Positions 1-5,594 of a DNA stretch of 5,707 bases are shown here, piece by piece; position 1 is the stretch's first letter, and each line of letters starts with the position of its first letter. Under the pieces are notes generated by a model. It saw only the letters and a program-made list of their open reading frames with translations, searched no databases and was not told the DNA's origin. The stretch is from positions 1 through 5,707 of the forward strand of contig JAQCTH010000120.1 of assembly GCA_027686065.1 (NCBI GenBank), written 5' to 3'. Source of the DNA: Clostridiaceae bacterium AF10-41 (GTDB lineage: Bacteria; Bacillota; Clostridia; Clostridiales; Clostridiaceae). The translations under genes and the position numbers were made by a program.

Positions 1-1395
1 AAATCGATATCCATGGAATCTCAAAATGATAAAAATATAAAAATTATTAAATATAATGATGATAAATATCTTATAAGATATTTAAAAATAGATAATTCTA
101 ATGATTTAAATGATTTAGTTTTATTACCAGAAAAAATTAGCGTTTCTGATTTTAACAAGATATTGTTATCTATTATATTTGTATTAATTGCAATGATTAT
201 TATAATAATTGTTTTATGCATAATAATAATAAAATTAAATAGAAAATATATGAAATTAAAGAAGGATAACATCAACAAAAGAATGTTTTTAGCTAGTATA
301 AGCCATGAAGCTAGAACCCCTATAAGTGGAATAATAGGTCTAGTATCAAAAGCTCAAAAAGAAAATTATGATAAAAATAAAGTTAAAGACCATTTAGAAA
401 AAATTAAACTAATATCTGAAAATTTACTTGAATTAATAAATGATATTTTGAATGCTTCTAAAGTAGAATTAGGGCAAATAAGAATCCTTAAACAAAAAAT
501 AAACGTAAATAATATGATAGAAAAAATTAATGTAATTATAAAAGATAAAGTAGTTCAAAAGAATCAAACTTATAAGGTAATTACAGAAGGAATAGATGAC
601 TTAAATATAATAGGTGATGAAGTAAAGCTTAAGCAAGTTATATTAAATTTATTGATAAACGCTAATAAGTTTACTCAAGAGAAAGGAGAGATAGTATTAA
701 GCGTAAAGCTAATTGATGAAAGCATAGATGGAAAAGTAAAAATAATGTTTGAAGTTAAAGATAATGGAGTTGGGATAAGTGAAGAGTTTATAGAAAAAAT
801 ATTTGAACCATTTTCGCAAGGAGACAATTTCAATAATAAAAATTTTGAGGGCATAGGACTAGGGCTACATATATGCAAAAAATTAGTACAATTAATGGAT
901 AGTAATTTAATTGTGGAAAGTACATTAGGTAAGGGAAGTATATTCAGATTTTATCTATATTTTGATAAATATTTTAATGAAGAAATAAAAAATATTGAAA
1001 AGGAATTAGACTTAAATATTTTAAAAAATAAGAAGGTTTTATTGGCAGAAGACAATGAGATAAATAGGATAATAGCAATAGAAATCTTAGAAGAGCTAGG
1101 ATTAAGTGTTGAGTATGCTACAAATGGCAAAGAAGCTTTGGAAATGTTCAAAGCATCAGATATTAATTATTATAGCTATATATTTATGGATATTAGAATG
1201 CCGATTGTTGATGGATATAATGTCACTAAAGAAATAAGAAATAGTATGAGGCCTGATTCAAGAAATATAAAAATAATAGCAATGACGGCAAATACATTTC
1301 AAGAAGATGAAGAAGAATCACTTAATATAGGAATGGATAAACATATATCAAAACCAATAAATAAAAAAAGTATAATTGAAGCATTATTAAACTGA
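1..1395 (+). CDS. Hybrid sensor histidine kinase with C-terminal receiver domain (5' end outside the window)
   Basis: Membrane-bound sensor kinase that would autophosphorylate on histidine and pass the phosphate to its own receiver domain. The frame is open to base 1, and the first ATG (13) has no ribosome binding site, so the gene very probably starts upstream. Numbering from that ATG: residues 1-50 look like the tail of an extracytoplasmic sensor domain and 51-73 are one hydrophobic membrane helix. HisKA follows, with SHEARTP and phospho-acceptor His98. The ATPase domain has an N box at 208-221 (N212, N216), G1 DNGVGI at 250-255, an F box near 263-268 and G2 GIGLGL at 280-285. The receiver has acidic E346/D347, phospho-acceptor Asp393 (MDIRMP), Thr425 and Lys447 (SKP). 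All catalytic motifs are intact. There is no HPt or output domain after the receiver. The input domain type cannot be told from what is visible. It is followed 62 bases later by an EAL phosphodiesterase gene. Confidence 0.93.
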   Translation, partial: KSISMESQNDKNIKIIKYNDDKYLIRYLKIDNSNDLNDLVLLPEKISVSDFNKILLSIIFVLIAMIIIIIVLCIIIIKLNRKYMKLKKDNINKRMFLASISHEARTPISGIIGLVSKAQKENYDKNKVKDHLEKIKLISENLLELINDILNASKVELGQIRILKQKINVNNMIEKINVIIKDKVVQKNQTYKVITEGIDDLNIIGDEVKLKQVILNLLINANKFTQEKGEIVLSVKLIDESIDGKVKIMFEVKDNGVGISEEFIEKIFEPFSQGDNFNNKNFEGIGLGLHICKKLVQLMDSNLIVESTLGKGSIFRFYLYFDKYFNEEIKNIEKELDLNILKNKKVLLAEDNEINRIIAIEILEELGLSVEYATNGKEALEMFKASDINYYSYIFMDIRMPIVDGYNVTKEIRNSMRPDSRNIKIIAMTANTFQEDEEESLNIGMDKHISKPINKKSIIEALLN

Positions 1396-1457
1396 TGGAA
1401 TAAAGAATAAAAATACAAATAATCAAAGATGATAAACAAAGGAATGATAAAGGTAAT

Positions 1458-2351
1458 ATGTGGGTTAGAATAGTAAGTGAAGTAGTTATATTTATTTTAA
1501 TAGTAGTAACTATTAAATACATATTCAAATTTATGAATAATAAGAATTCTAAAAATAAAAGTAGTATTGAAAAAAATGTACATAAAGCTTTAAAAAAAGA
1601 CGAATTTGATATATATCTTCAGCCAAAATATAATCCAGAAAGTCAATGTATAGTAGGTGCTGAGGGCTTAGCTAGATGGAATAATAGAAATAATGATGCA
1701 GTTAGTCCTGAAGTATTTATTCCTATACTTGAAAGAAATAAAGATATAGTAAAATTAGATATGTATATGTTTGAAGAGGCTTGCAAAATTATTAGTAGAT
1801 GGTCAAAGAATAATGTTAAATTAGTCCCTATATCAATCAATATATCTAAGATAACTATGGTTGAAAATAATAACTTTATAGCAGACTTAAAGAATATAAT
1901 AAAAAAGTATAATGTAGACACTAGATTTTTAGAGATAGAATTGACAGAGAGAATAATGTTTATAGAAACAAATAAGATAGTCTATATAATAAAAGAGATA
2001 AAAAAACTTGGTATGAAAGTATCCTTAGATGACTTTGGAGCTGGATATTCATCCTTAAATATATTAAAGGATCTTCCTATAGATATAATAAAATTAGATA
2101 AAGTATTCTTAGATAAAAGAGACATACCTGAAAGCGGTAAAATAGTTATAAAGAATATTATTAATATGGCAAATGAATTAGGATTAGAAGTTGTCGCTGA
2201 AGGAGTAGAATTTCCTGAGCAATCACAATTTCTTAAAAGTGTAGGTTGTGAAGTTGTACAAGGATATTTATATGGTAAGCCAATGAATATAAGAGAATTT
2301 GAGAAATTAGAAATGTTCAATGGAAATGAGTATATAAAATCAATATCATAA
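1458..2351 (+). CDS. Membrane-anchored EAL-domain cyclic-di-GMP phosphodiesterase
   Basis: Predicted to hydrolyse c-di-GMP to pGpG at the inner face of the membrane. Residues about 6-23 form one membrane helix followed by a lysine-rich stretch, which places the rest in the cytoplasm. The EAL domain fills about residues 40-285. The signature reads E69-G-L instead of EAL. The other residues known to matter in active EAL enzymes such as RocR are present: QPK (55-57), R73/W74, N128 (SINIS), E161 and E164 (ELTE), D191/D192 in an intact loop 6 (DDFGAGYSS), K212 (IKLD), E248 (AEGVE) and Q268 (QGY). An active enzyme is therefore expected. There is no GGDEF, PAS or receiver domain. The ATG at 1458 is the only usual start codon after the in-frame stop at 1401. 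Its binding site is modest (AAAGG at 1449-1453, four bases away). It is probably co-transcribed with the hybrid kinase, since no terminator lies between them. Confidence 0.93.
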   Translation: MWVRIVSEVVIFILIVVTIKYIFKFMNNKNSKNKSSIEKNVHKALKKDEFDIYLQPKYNPESQCIVGAEGLARWNNRNNDAVSPEVFIPILERNKDIVKLDMYMFEEACKIISRWSKNNVKLVPISINISKITMVENNNFIADLKNIIKKYNVDTRFLEIELTERIMFIETNKIVYIIKEIKKLGMKVSLDDFGAGYSSLNILKDLPIDIIKLDKVFLDKRDIPESGKIVIKNIINMANELGLEVVAEGVEFPEQSQFLKSVGCEVVQGYLYGKPMNIREFEKLEMFNGNEYIKSIS

Positions 2352-2401
2352 GGGATAATACAAATTCTAAAAAATTAATTTTAATCATTTCTTTAGTTCG
2401 T

Positions 2402-2443
2402 AAGTAGACATATATAAGTAAAATTATATATGTCTACTTTTTT
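2402..2443 (+). terminator. Rho-independent terminator after the EAL gene
   Basis: A perfect 15-bp stem (2402-2416 paired with 2425-2439) has an 8-base loop and runs directly into six T's at 2438-2443. The stem contains the core GTAGACATATA. It lies 50 bases past the EAL stop and would end the kinase-EAL transcript. No matching A-run precedes the stem, so it looks one-directional. Confidence 0.88.
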
Positions 2444-2646
2444 ACTTTTTATAATTTATTCTTTCAACAGACGAAAGGTCATATGTAATACCTTTATAAA
2501 ATAGCCTATAATATAAATATGATGAATTTAACAATAGACAAGCAATTCTTATTTAAAGGTCATTTAATTGTAATTTAACTATAATTATAAAACATAAATT
2601 ATGCTGAATAAATAGTAATTTGAAAGGATAATAAAGGGTATTAAAA
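2444..2646. other. AT-rich intergenic leader before the DUF3781-type gene
   Basis: A non-coding stretch that presumably carries the promoter of the next gene, since a terminator lies just upstream. TATAAT occurs at 2507-2512 and at 2580-2585, but neither has a convincing -35 box at 16-18 bases, so no promoter is assigned. The 9-mer AAAGGTCAT occurs twice (2474-2482 and 2555-2563). The ribosome binding site AAAGGG at 2633-2638 sits 8 bases before the ATG at 2647. Nothing else is seen. Confidence 0.4.
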
Positions 2647-2907
2647 ATGAGTGGTGACAGTAATAAAAGTGAACTGATTTTGAACTTGGATAAATTACAT
2701 ACAACTGATTTAGGCGTAGTCAGAATTAAGAGAAATCTTTCTTTAGATGTGGATGATGTTGTTAGATGGTGTAGAAATAAAATACAAGATTCAAATGCGT
2801 TAATAAGAAGAGAGGGCAAAAACTGGTATATAGATATTAATGATTGTATAATAACGGTAAATGCTTATAGCTATACAATTATTACGGCCCATAAATTAAA
2901 AAAGTAA
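2647..2907 (+). CDS. Small DUF3781-type protein of unknown function
   Basis: An 86-residue protein with no signal peptide or membrane helix, so probably cytoplasmic. I recognise the pattern of the DUF3781 family: an N-terminal segment with LDKLHTTDLGVVRIKRNL (about 14-31), a DDVVRWCRNKI stretch, and a C-terminal block with WYIDINDCIITVN followed by SYTIITAHK (about 60-83). Family membership is recalled from memory of the conserved blocks, not searched. The family has no established function. The start is well supported: AAAGGG lies 8 bases before the ATG, and an in-frame stop at 2632 excludes a longer version. It stands alone, after a terminator and before a repeat element, with no operon partner to suggest a role. 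The two cysteines (C42, C67) and the basic middle are visible but do not by themselves indicate a function. Confidence 0.85.
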   Translation: MSGDSNKSELILNLDKLHTTDLGVVRIKRNLSLDVDDVVRWCRNKIQDSNALIRREGKNWYIDINDCIITVNAYSYTIITAHKLKK

Positions 2908-2991
2908 ATTTTAGTTATTTAAAATATTAACAGTATAATTAGAAGATAAAATCCGTAAGAAATATTTTGTATATTGTGATAAACTATTTAT

Positions 2992-3079
2992 GTGTCAGGT
3001 AACAGGTGTCAGGGAACAGGGAACAGGTTTTTAGTTCACAGTGCACAAGGCACAGTTTACAGCTTGGTTTAGATAACAG
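2992..3079 (+). repeat. Heptamer-phased intergenic repeat, copy 1 (+ orientation)
   Basis: CAG or a one-base variant recurs every 7 bases: at 2996, 3003, 3010, 3017, 3024, then (after an 8-base step) 3032, 3039, 3046, 3053, 3060, and (after 10 bases) 3070 and 3077. The first half is built from AACAGG/GTCAGG units, the second from AGTTCACAG-type units. Bases 3031-3064 match the 34-base core of the later copies (3931-3964 and 3998-4031) at 31 positions. It lies between the DUF3781-type gene and the HAD gene, and has no reading frame of its own. Confidence 0.85.
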
Positions 3080-3129
3080 ATAGAAAGCTATAAATTAAAA
3101 TAGAGACAAAGTCATAAGGGGGAAAACTA

Positions 3130-3930
3130 ATGAATAAAAAAGGAATAGTTTTTTTTGATGTAGATGGAACACTAATTGATTGGACAAAAGGTATATATTC
3201 TCCAACTAAAACTACAAAGGAAGCTATAAATAAATTAAAAGAGAATGGTTATTTAACTGTTTTAGCAACAGGAAGACCAAAGAGTTCTATCACTAAAGAG
3301 ATAGAGGATTTAGGCTTAAATGGATATATAGCATCTAATGGAGCTTATGCAGAAATTGAAAATGAAGTGATATTTAATGAGTGCATAAATAATGAAAAAC
3401 TTAAAGATCTACTATATTTTCTTGAAGAAAATGAAATAGTATATATTTTAGAGGGTCAAGAAAAGAATTATGTTTTAGATATAAATAACGAAAAAGTTAA
3501 ATATCTTATAGATAAAGCTAATTTAGATATAGATAGTTTTACAGATAATTGGACTAAAGAAGATGTAAAAACAAGCAAGATAATAGCTATAGGTAAGAAT
3601 GAAAATTCTTATAAGATAGTCCGTGAAAAATATAAAGAAAAAGAATTTGCATTTATGGCAAACCAATTTGGTGATACTTTTGAAATATATATAGCTAAAT
3701 ACACAAAAGGGTATGGCGTAGAACATTTATTAGAGAGACTTGATATTTCTAAAGACTATGCATATGCTTTTGGTGATGGTGAAAATGATATAGAAATGTT
3801 TCAAGCTATAAAATATGGTATAGCTATGGGTGGGTATCATAAAGATTTAGAGCCACACGCTTTTGATTTTACAGAAGACGTTGAAAATGAAGGAATTTAT
3901 AAAGGACTTAAAAAGTTAGAACTTATTTAA
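3130..3930 (+). CDS. Cof-type HAD-IIB family phosphatase
   Basis: A cytoplasmic Mg2+-dependent phosphohydrolase of the Cof/YidA type (COG0561). Relatives mostly act on sugar phosphates or similar small phosphorylated metabolites; the substrate here cannot be predicted. All four HAD motifs are present: motif I DVDGT with nucleophile D10 and acid/base D12, motif II T47 in ATGRP, motif III K193 in TKGYG, and motif IV GDGEND with D216 and D220. The SNGA signature at 69-72 and an insert of about 100 residues between motifs II and III fit a C2B cap. The length of 266 residues is normal. The start is firm: AAGGGGG at 3116-3122, seven bases before the ATG. The gene is bracketed by repeats in the same orientation, one ending about 50 bases upstream and one beginning at the base after its stop codon. 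No ordinary terminator follows. Confidence 0.93.
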   Translation: MNKKGIVFFDVDGTLIDWTKGIYSPTKTTKEAINKLKENGYLTVLATGRPKSSITKEIEDLGLNGYIASNGAYAEIENEVIFNECINNEKLKDLLYFLEENEIVYILEGQEKNYVLDINNEKVKYLIDKANLDIDSFTDNWTKEDVKTSKIIAIGKNENSYKIVREKYKEKEFAFMANQFGDTFEIYIAKYTKGYGVEHLLERLDISKDYAYAFGDGENDIEMFQAIKYGIAMGGYHKDLEPHAFDFTEDVENEGIYKGLKKLELI

Positions 3931-4072
3931 TTAGTTCACAGTGCACAAGGCCCAGTTCACAGTTCGGTTTAGGGAACAGGGAACAGGTAAAAGGTTTTTA
4001 GTTCACAGTGCACAAGGCCCAGTTCACAGTTGTTTAGGGAACAGGTAACAGGTGTCATGTAACAGGTGGCAT
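3931..4072 (+). repeat. Heptamer-phased repeat, copies 2 and 3 in tandem (+ orientation)
   Basis: Two direct copies share an exact 34-base core at 3931-3964 and 3998-4031, each followed by TTTAGGGAACAGG. CAG-type trinucleotides keep a 7-base step through most of the stretch: 3932, 3939, 3946, 3953, 3960; 3970, 3977, 3984; 3999, 4006, 4013, 4020, 4027; 4035, 4042, 4049, 4056, 4063, 4070. Steps of 8 or 10 bases reset the phase between blocks. The first copy begins directly after the HAD stop codon. G+C is 29 of 60 bases over 3931-3990, well above the surrounding genes. Confidence 0.88.
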
Positions 4073-4118
4073 GGAGCAAAAGTAGCAATGTATTAGGATA
4101 CTTCGTAATTCACAAGTT

Positions 4119-4180
4119 TCAGTTCACAGTTGTTTTTCAATTGAAAGTTGAGAGCTTTGGACGAAATTATTGTGAACTGA
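4119..4180. repeat. Centre of the large inverted repeat, with nested palindrome
   Basis: Bases 4119-4128 pair perfectly with 4171-4180 (TCAGTTCACA with TGTGAACTGA). The loop contains a 12-base perfect palindrome, TTTCAATTGAAA, at 4135-4146. This is the point where repeat units switch from the + to the - orientation. The stretch 4073-4118 just before it is a degraded, mostly unrecognisable part of the same region. The structure could fold in RNA or DNA, but no T-run follows, so it is not a standard intrinsic terminator. Confidence 0.65.
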
Positions 4181-4260
4181 TAACTGACAACTAAATAAAA
4201 ACTGTAAACTGTGAACTAATTGAGACTGTGAATTGTGAACTGACAACTGTGTACTGAATA
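4171..4260 (-). repeat. Heptamer-phased repeat in inverted orientation, upstream of the oxidoreductase gene
   Basis: The same type of unit read on the - strand. CTG, the complement of CAG, or a one-base variant lies at 4177, 4184, 4191, then 4202, 4209, 4216, then 4226, 4233, 4240, 4247 and 4254. The 10-base break between 4216 and 4226 matches the break seen in the + copies. ACTGTGAACT at 4208-4217 is the exact complement of the 10-mer AGTTCACAGT that occurs six times in + orientation. It ends only a few bases before the ribosome binding site of the next gene. Confidence 0.82.
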
Positions 4261-4263
4261 AAA

Positions 4264-4272
4264 GGGAGGAGG
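4264..4272 (+). promoter_or_regulatory. Strong ribosome binding site of the oxidoreductase gene
   Basis: GGGAGGAGG includes a full AGGAGG at 4267-4272, seven bases before the ATG at 4280. It fixes the start and suggests efficient translation, even though a structured repeat lies directly upstream. Confidence 0.9.
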
Positions 4273-4279
4273 AGATTTT

Positions 4280-5185
4280 ATGAAAATTGGAATAATTGGT
4301 TTAGGGGCAATAGCTAAAAAAGCTTATCTGCCAATCTTAACAGTGAAGGAAGACGTGGAACTTTTAATATCTACTAGGAATAAAGAGGTTTTAGAAGAGG
4401 TTTCTAATAAATACGGAATAGATAAAGCATATAATAACATTGAAAACTTATTAGAAGAAGAGATGGATGCTGCAATAATTTCAACTCATGCAGATGGACA
4501 CTATGAAATAGCTAAAAAGTTAATAAAAAAAGGTGTTAATGTATATATAGATAAGCCAATTAGTTTTAACTTTAATGAGGCGAAAGAAATAGAAGCTTTA
4601 TCAAAAGAAAATAATGTTATTGCTATGGTAGGTTTTAATAGAAGATTTTGCCCACAAATTAAAGCACTTAAAGATAAGGGAAAAGCAGACATAATAATAA
4701 TGCAAAAAAATAGGGAGTATCCACCTGGGGATATTAGAAGATTTATTGTGGAAGATTTTATTCATGTTGTGGATACTTTAAGATTTTTAATGGATGAAGA
4801 AGTAAAATCATTAGATATTAATTACTCAAAAGATAATAATAATCTTAATAGTGTAGTTGTTACTTTTAAAGGAGAAAATACAACTGCAGTTGGGATAATG
4901 AATAGAACAGCTAAAATTACAGAAGAAAATATAGAGTATATGATTAAAGGTAATAAGTATGTTGTTGAAGATTTAGTAGATATAATAGAAGTCAACAATT
5001 ATGGAAAAACAAAAACTACCTTTGGTGGATGGGAAACAACATTATATAAAAGAGGTTTTGAAAATCTACTAGACTATTTTATTAGTTGTGTTAAGGAAAA
5101 TAAACTTCCAAATCCATCAATTAGTGATTCTATAATTACACATAAAATATGTGAAGAAATTGTGGAATTTTGCCAACTAAAATAG
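4280..5185 (+). CDS. Gfo/Idh/MocA family NAD(P)-dependent oxidoreductase, MviM/YceM-like
   Basis: A 301-residue cytoplasmic dehydrogenase of the COG0673 superfamily, whose members oxidise or reduce sugars, cyclitols and related compounds with NAD(P). The N-terminal Rossmann fold has GLGAIA at 7-12. DKP at 91-93 is this family's version of the EKP motif, with catalytic-type K92, followed by GFNRRF at 118-123. The C-terminal domain has DFIHVVDTLRFL (159-170) with H162 in the usual catalytic position, then GGW and LYKRGF (249-260). From memory, the pattern GxGxIAxKAYLPIL, DKP, GFNRRF, DFIHVVDT and GWxxTLxxRGF resembles E. coli YceM (Salmonella MviM) more than IolG or Gfo. The 'virulence factor' name of that group does not establish a reaction, and the substrate is unknown. 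Repeat elements on both sides separate it from its neighbours, and no intrinsic terminator follows. A shared pathway with the HAD phosphatase is possible but unsupported. Confidence 0.92.
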   Translation: MKIGIIGLGAIAKKAYLPILTVKEDVELLISTRNKEVLEEVSNKYGIDKAYNNIENLLEEEMDAAIISTHADGHYEIAKKLIKKGVNVYIDKPISFNFNEAKEIEALSKENNVIAMVGFNRRFCPQIKALKDKGKADIIIMQKNREYPPGDIRRFIVEDFIHVVDTLRFLMDEEVKSLDINYSKDNNNLNSVVVTFKGENTTAVGIMNRTAKITEENIEYMIKGNKYVVEDLVDIIEVNNYGKTKTTFGGWETTLYKRGFENLLDYFISCVKENKLPNPSISDSIITHKICEEIVEFCQLK

Positions 5186-5191
5186 TGAGCA

Positions 5192-5214
5192 GTGCCTTGT
5201 GAACTATGAACTAA
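5192..5214 (-). repeat. Short inverted copy of the heptamer repeat after the oxidoreductase gene
   Basis: Read on the - strand, these 23 bases match the start of copy 1 (3031-3053) at 21 positions, including TTAGTTCA and CACAAGGCAC. TTG/CTA units at 5197, 5204 and 5211 keep the 7-base step. It begins seven bases after the oxidoreductase stop codon and looks like a fragment or remnant of the longer element. Confidence 0.72.
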
Positions 5215-5253
5215 CTTCTTTAATTGTACATTATTAATTATGAAGAGGCACAT

Positions 5254-5263
5254 AAGGAGTGAT
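5254..5263 (+). promoter_or_regulatory. Ribosome binding site that points to a GTG start at 5270
   Basis: AAGGAGTGAT is a near-complete complement of the 16S rRNA 3' end. It lies inside the longest version of the next reading frame (ATG at 5240, which has no binding site before it) and 10 bases before an in-frame GTG at 5270. The ATG at 5262 is in another frame and soon reaches a stop. Confidence 0.7.
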
Positions 5264-5269
5264 GAAAAA

Positions 5270-5572
5270 GTGGAAAAGGAAGTATTGGATATCTTAAAAT
5301 CAATGCAACAAGATATGCAAGCAATGAAGCACGAAATGAAAACTATGCAGCAGGGTATGCAAACAATGCATCAAGATATTAATTCTTTAAAGGTAGAACA
5401 ACAAAGAGCTAATGAAAAGTTAGATAGAATTGAAAATAAAATAGATATAACATATGATCAGGTAGCTAGAAGTGCTGAAGATGTAATTAGTATTAAAAGT
5501 GATCTTAATTTTGTTGAGGAAGTTACTGCAAGAAATTGTAACGATATAGAAAAATTAAAAGAAATTAAATAA
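5270..5572 (+). CDS. Small coiled-coil protein with heptad repeats, function unknown
   Basis: A soluble protein of 100 residues if started at GTG 5270, the start favoured by AAGGAG at 5254-5259. Starting at ATG 5240 adds ten residues (MKRHIRSDEK) and lacks a binding site. Residues 12-39 (GTG numbering) are four consecutive 7-residue units of the form MQxDMQx. Met, or Ile in the last unit, occupies positions one and five of each, the spacing of a coiled-coil core. A further helical, charged region with KLDRIENKID (about 50-59) extends the coil, and the C-terminal third is also predicted to be helical. There is no signal peptide, membrane helix or catalytic motif. Short heptad-repeat proteins of this kind are common as uncharacterised genes in clostridia, from recall. 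A scaffold or oligomerisation role would be inference only. No intrinsic terminator follows. Confidence 0.8.
   Translation: MEKEVLDILKSMQQDMQAMKHEMKTMQQGMQTMHQDINSLKVEQQRANEKLDRIENKIDITYDQVARSAEDVISIKSDLNFVEEVTARNCNDIEKLKEIK
5303..5386 (+). repeat. Four tandem 21-base repeats encoding coiled-coil heptads
   Basis: Units 5303-5323, 5324-5344, 5345-5365 and 5366-5386 each begin with ATG and encode one 7-residue heptad (MQQDMQA, MKHEMKT, MQQGMQT, MHQDINS). They are similar but not identical, which fits old duplication of a 21-base unit followed by drift. The reading frame is kept throughout. Confidence 0.75.
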
Positions 5573-5594
5573 ATATATAAATAATTATAAATTA

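Noticed and set aside
1429..1473. Small ORF overlapping the start of the EAL gene
   Set aside because: Fourteen codons with no suitably spaced ribosome binding site; the overlap gives no further evidence of translation.
1982..2320. 112-residue minus-strand open frame inside the EAL gene
   Set aside because: It lies wholly within a well-supported gene, has no family features, and is the expected antisense shadow of AT-rich coding sequence.
2474..2496. Small hairpin AAAGGT/ACCTTT in the leader before the DUF3781-type gene
   Set aside because: Only six pairs with an AT-rich loop and no wider conserved riboswitch features; it is likely chance.
2519..2578. Short ORF of 19 codons (MMNLTIDKQFLFKG...) upstream of the DUF3781-type gene
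   Set aside because: It has no ribosome binding site, is very short, and no continuation is seen in other frames. It could be a leader peptide or gene remnant but nothing supports either.
3064..3094. Possible promoter for the HAD gene: TTGGTT (3064-3069) and TATAAA (3089-3094)
   Set aside because: The spacing is 19 bases, the -35 is poor and lies inside the repeat, and TATAAA-like words are common by chance in this composition.
4148..4184. Promoter candidates (TTGAGA, TTGGAC with GATAAC) upstream of the oxidoreductase gene
   Set aside because: Matches to both hexamers are poor and the spacing is unsuitable or short; they lie in the inverted repeat, which supplies such words by its own sequence.
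2992..4260. CRISPR array
   Set aside because: The repeats touch one another or are separated by irregular distances, with no unique spacers of constant length and no cas genes.
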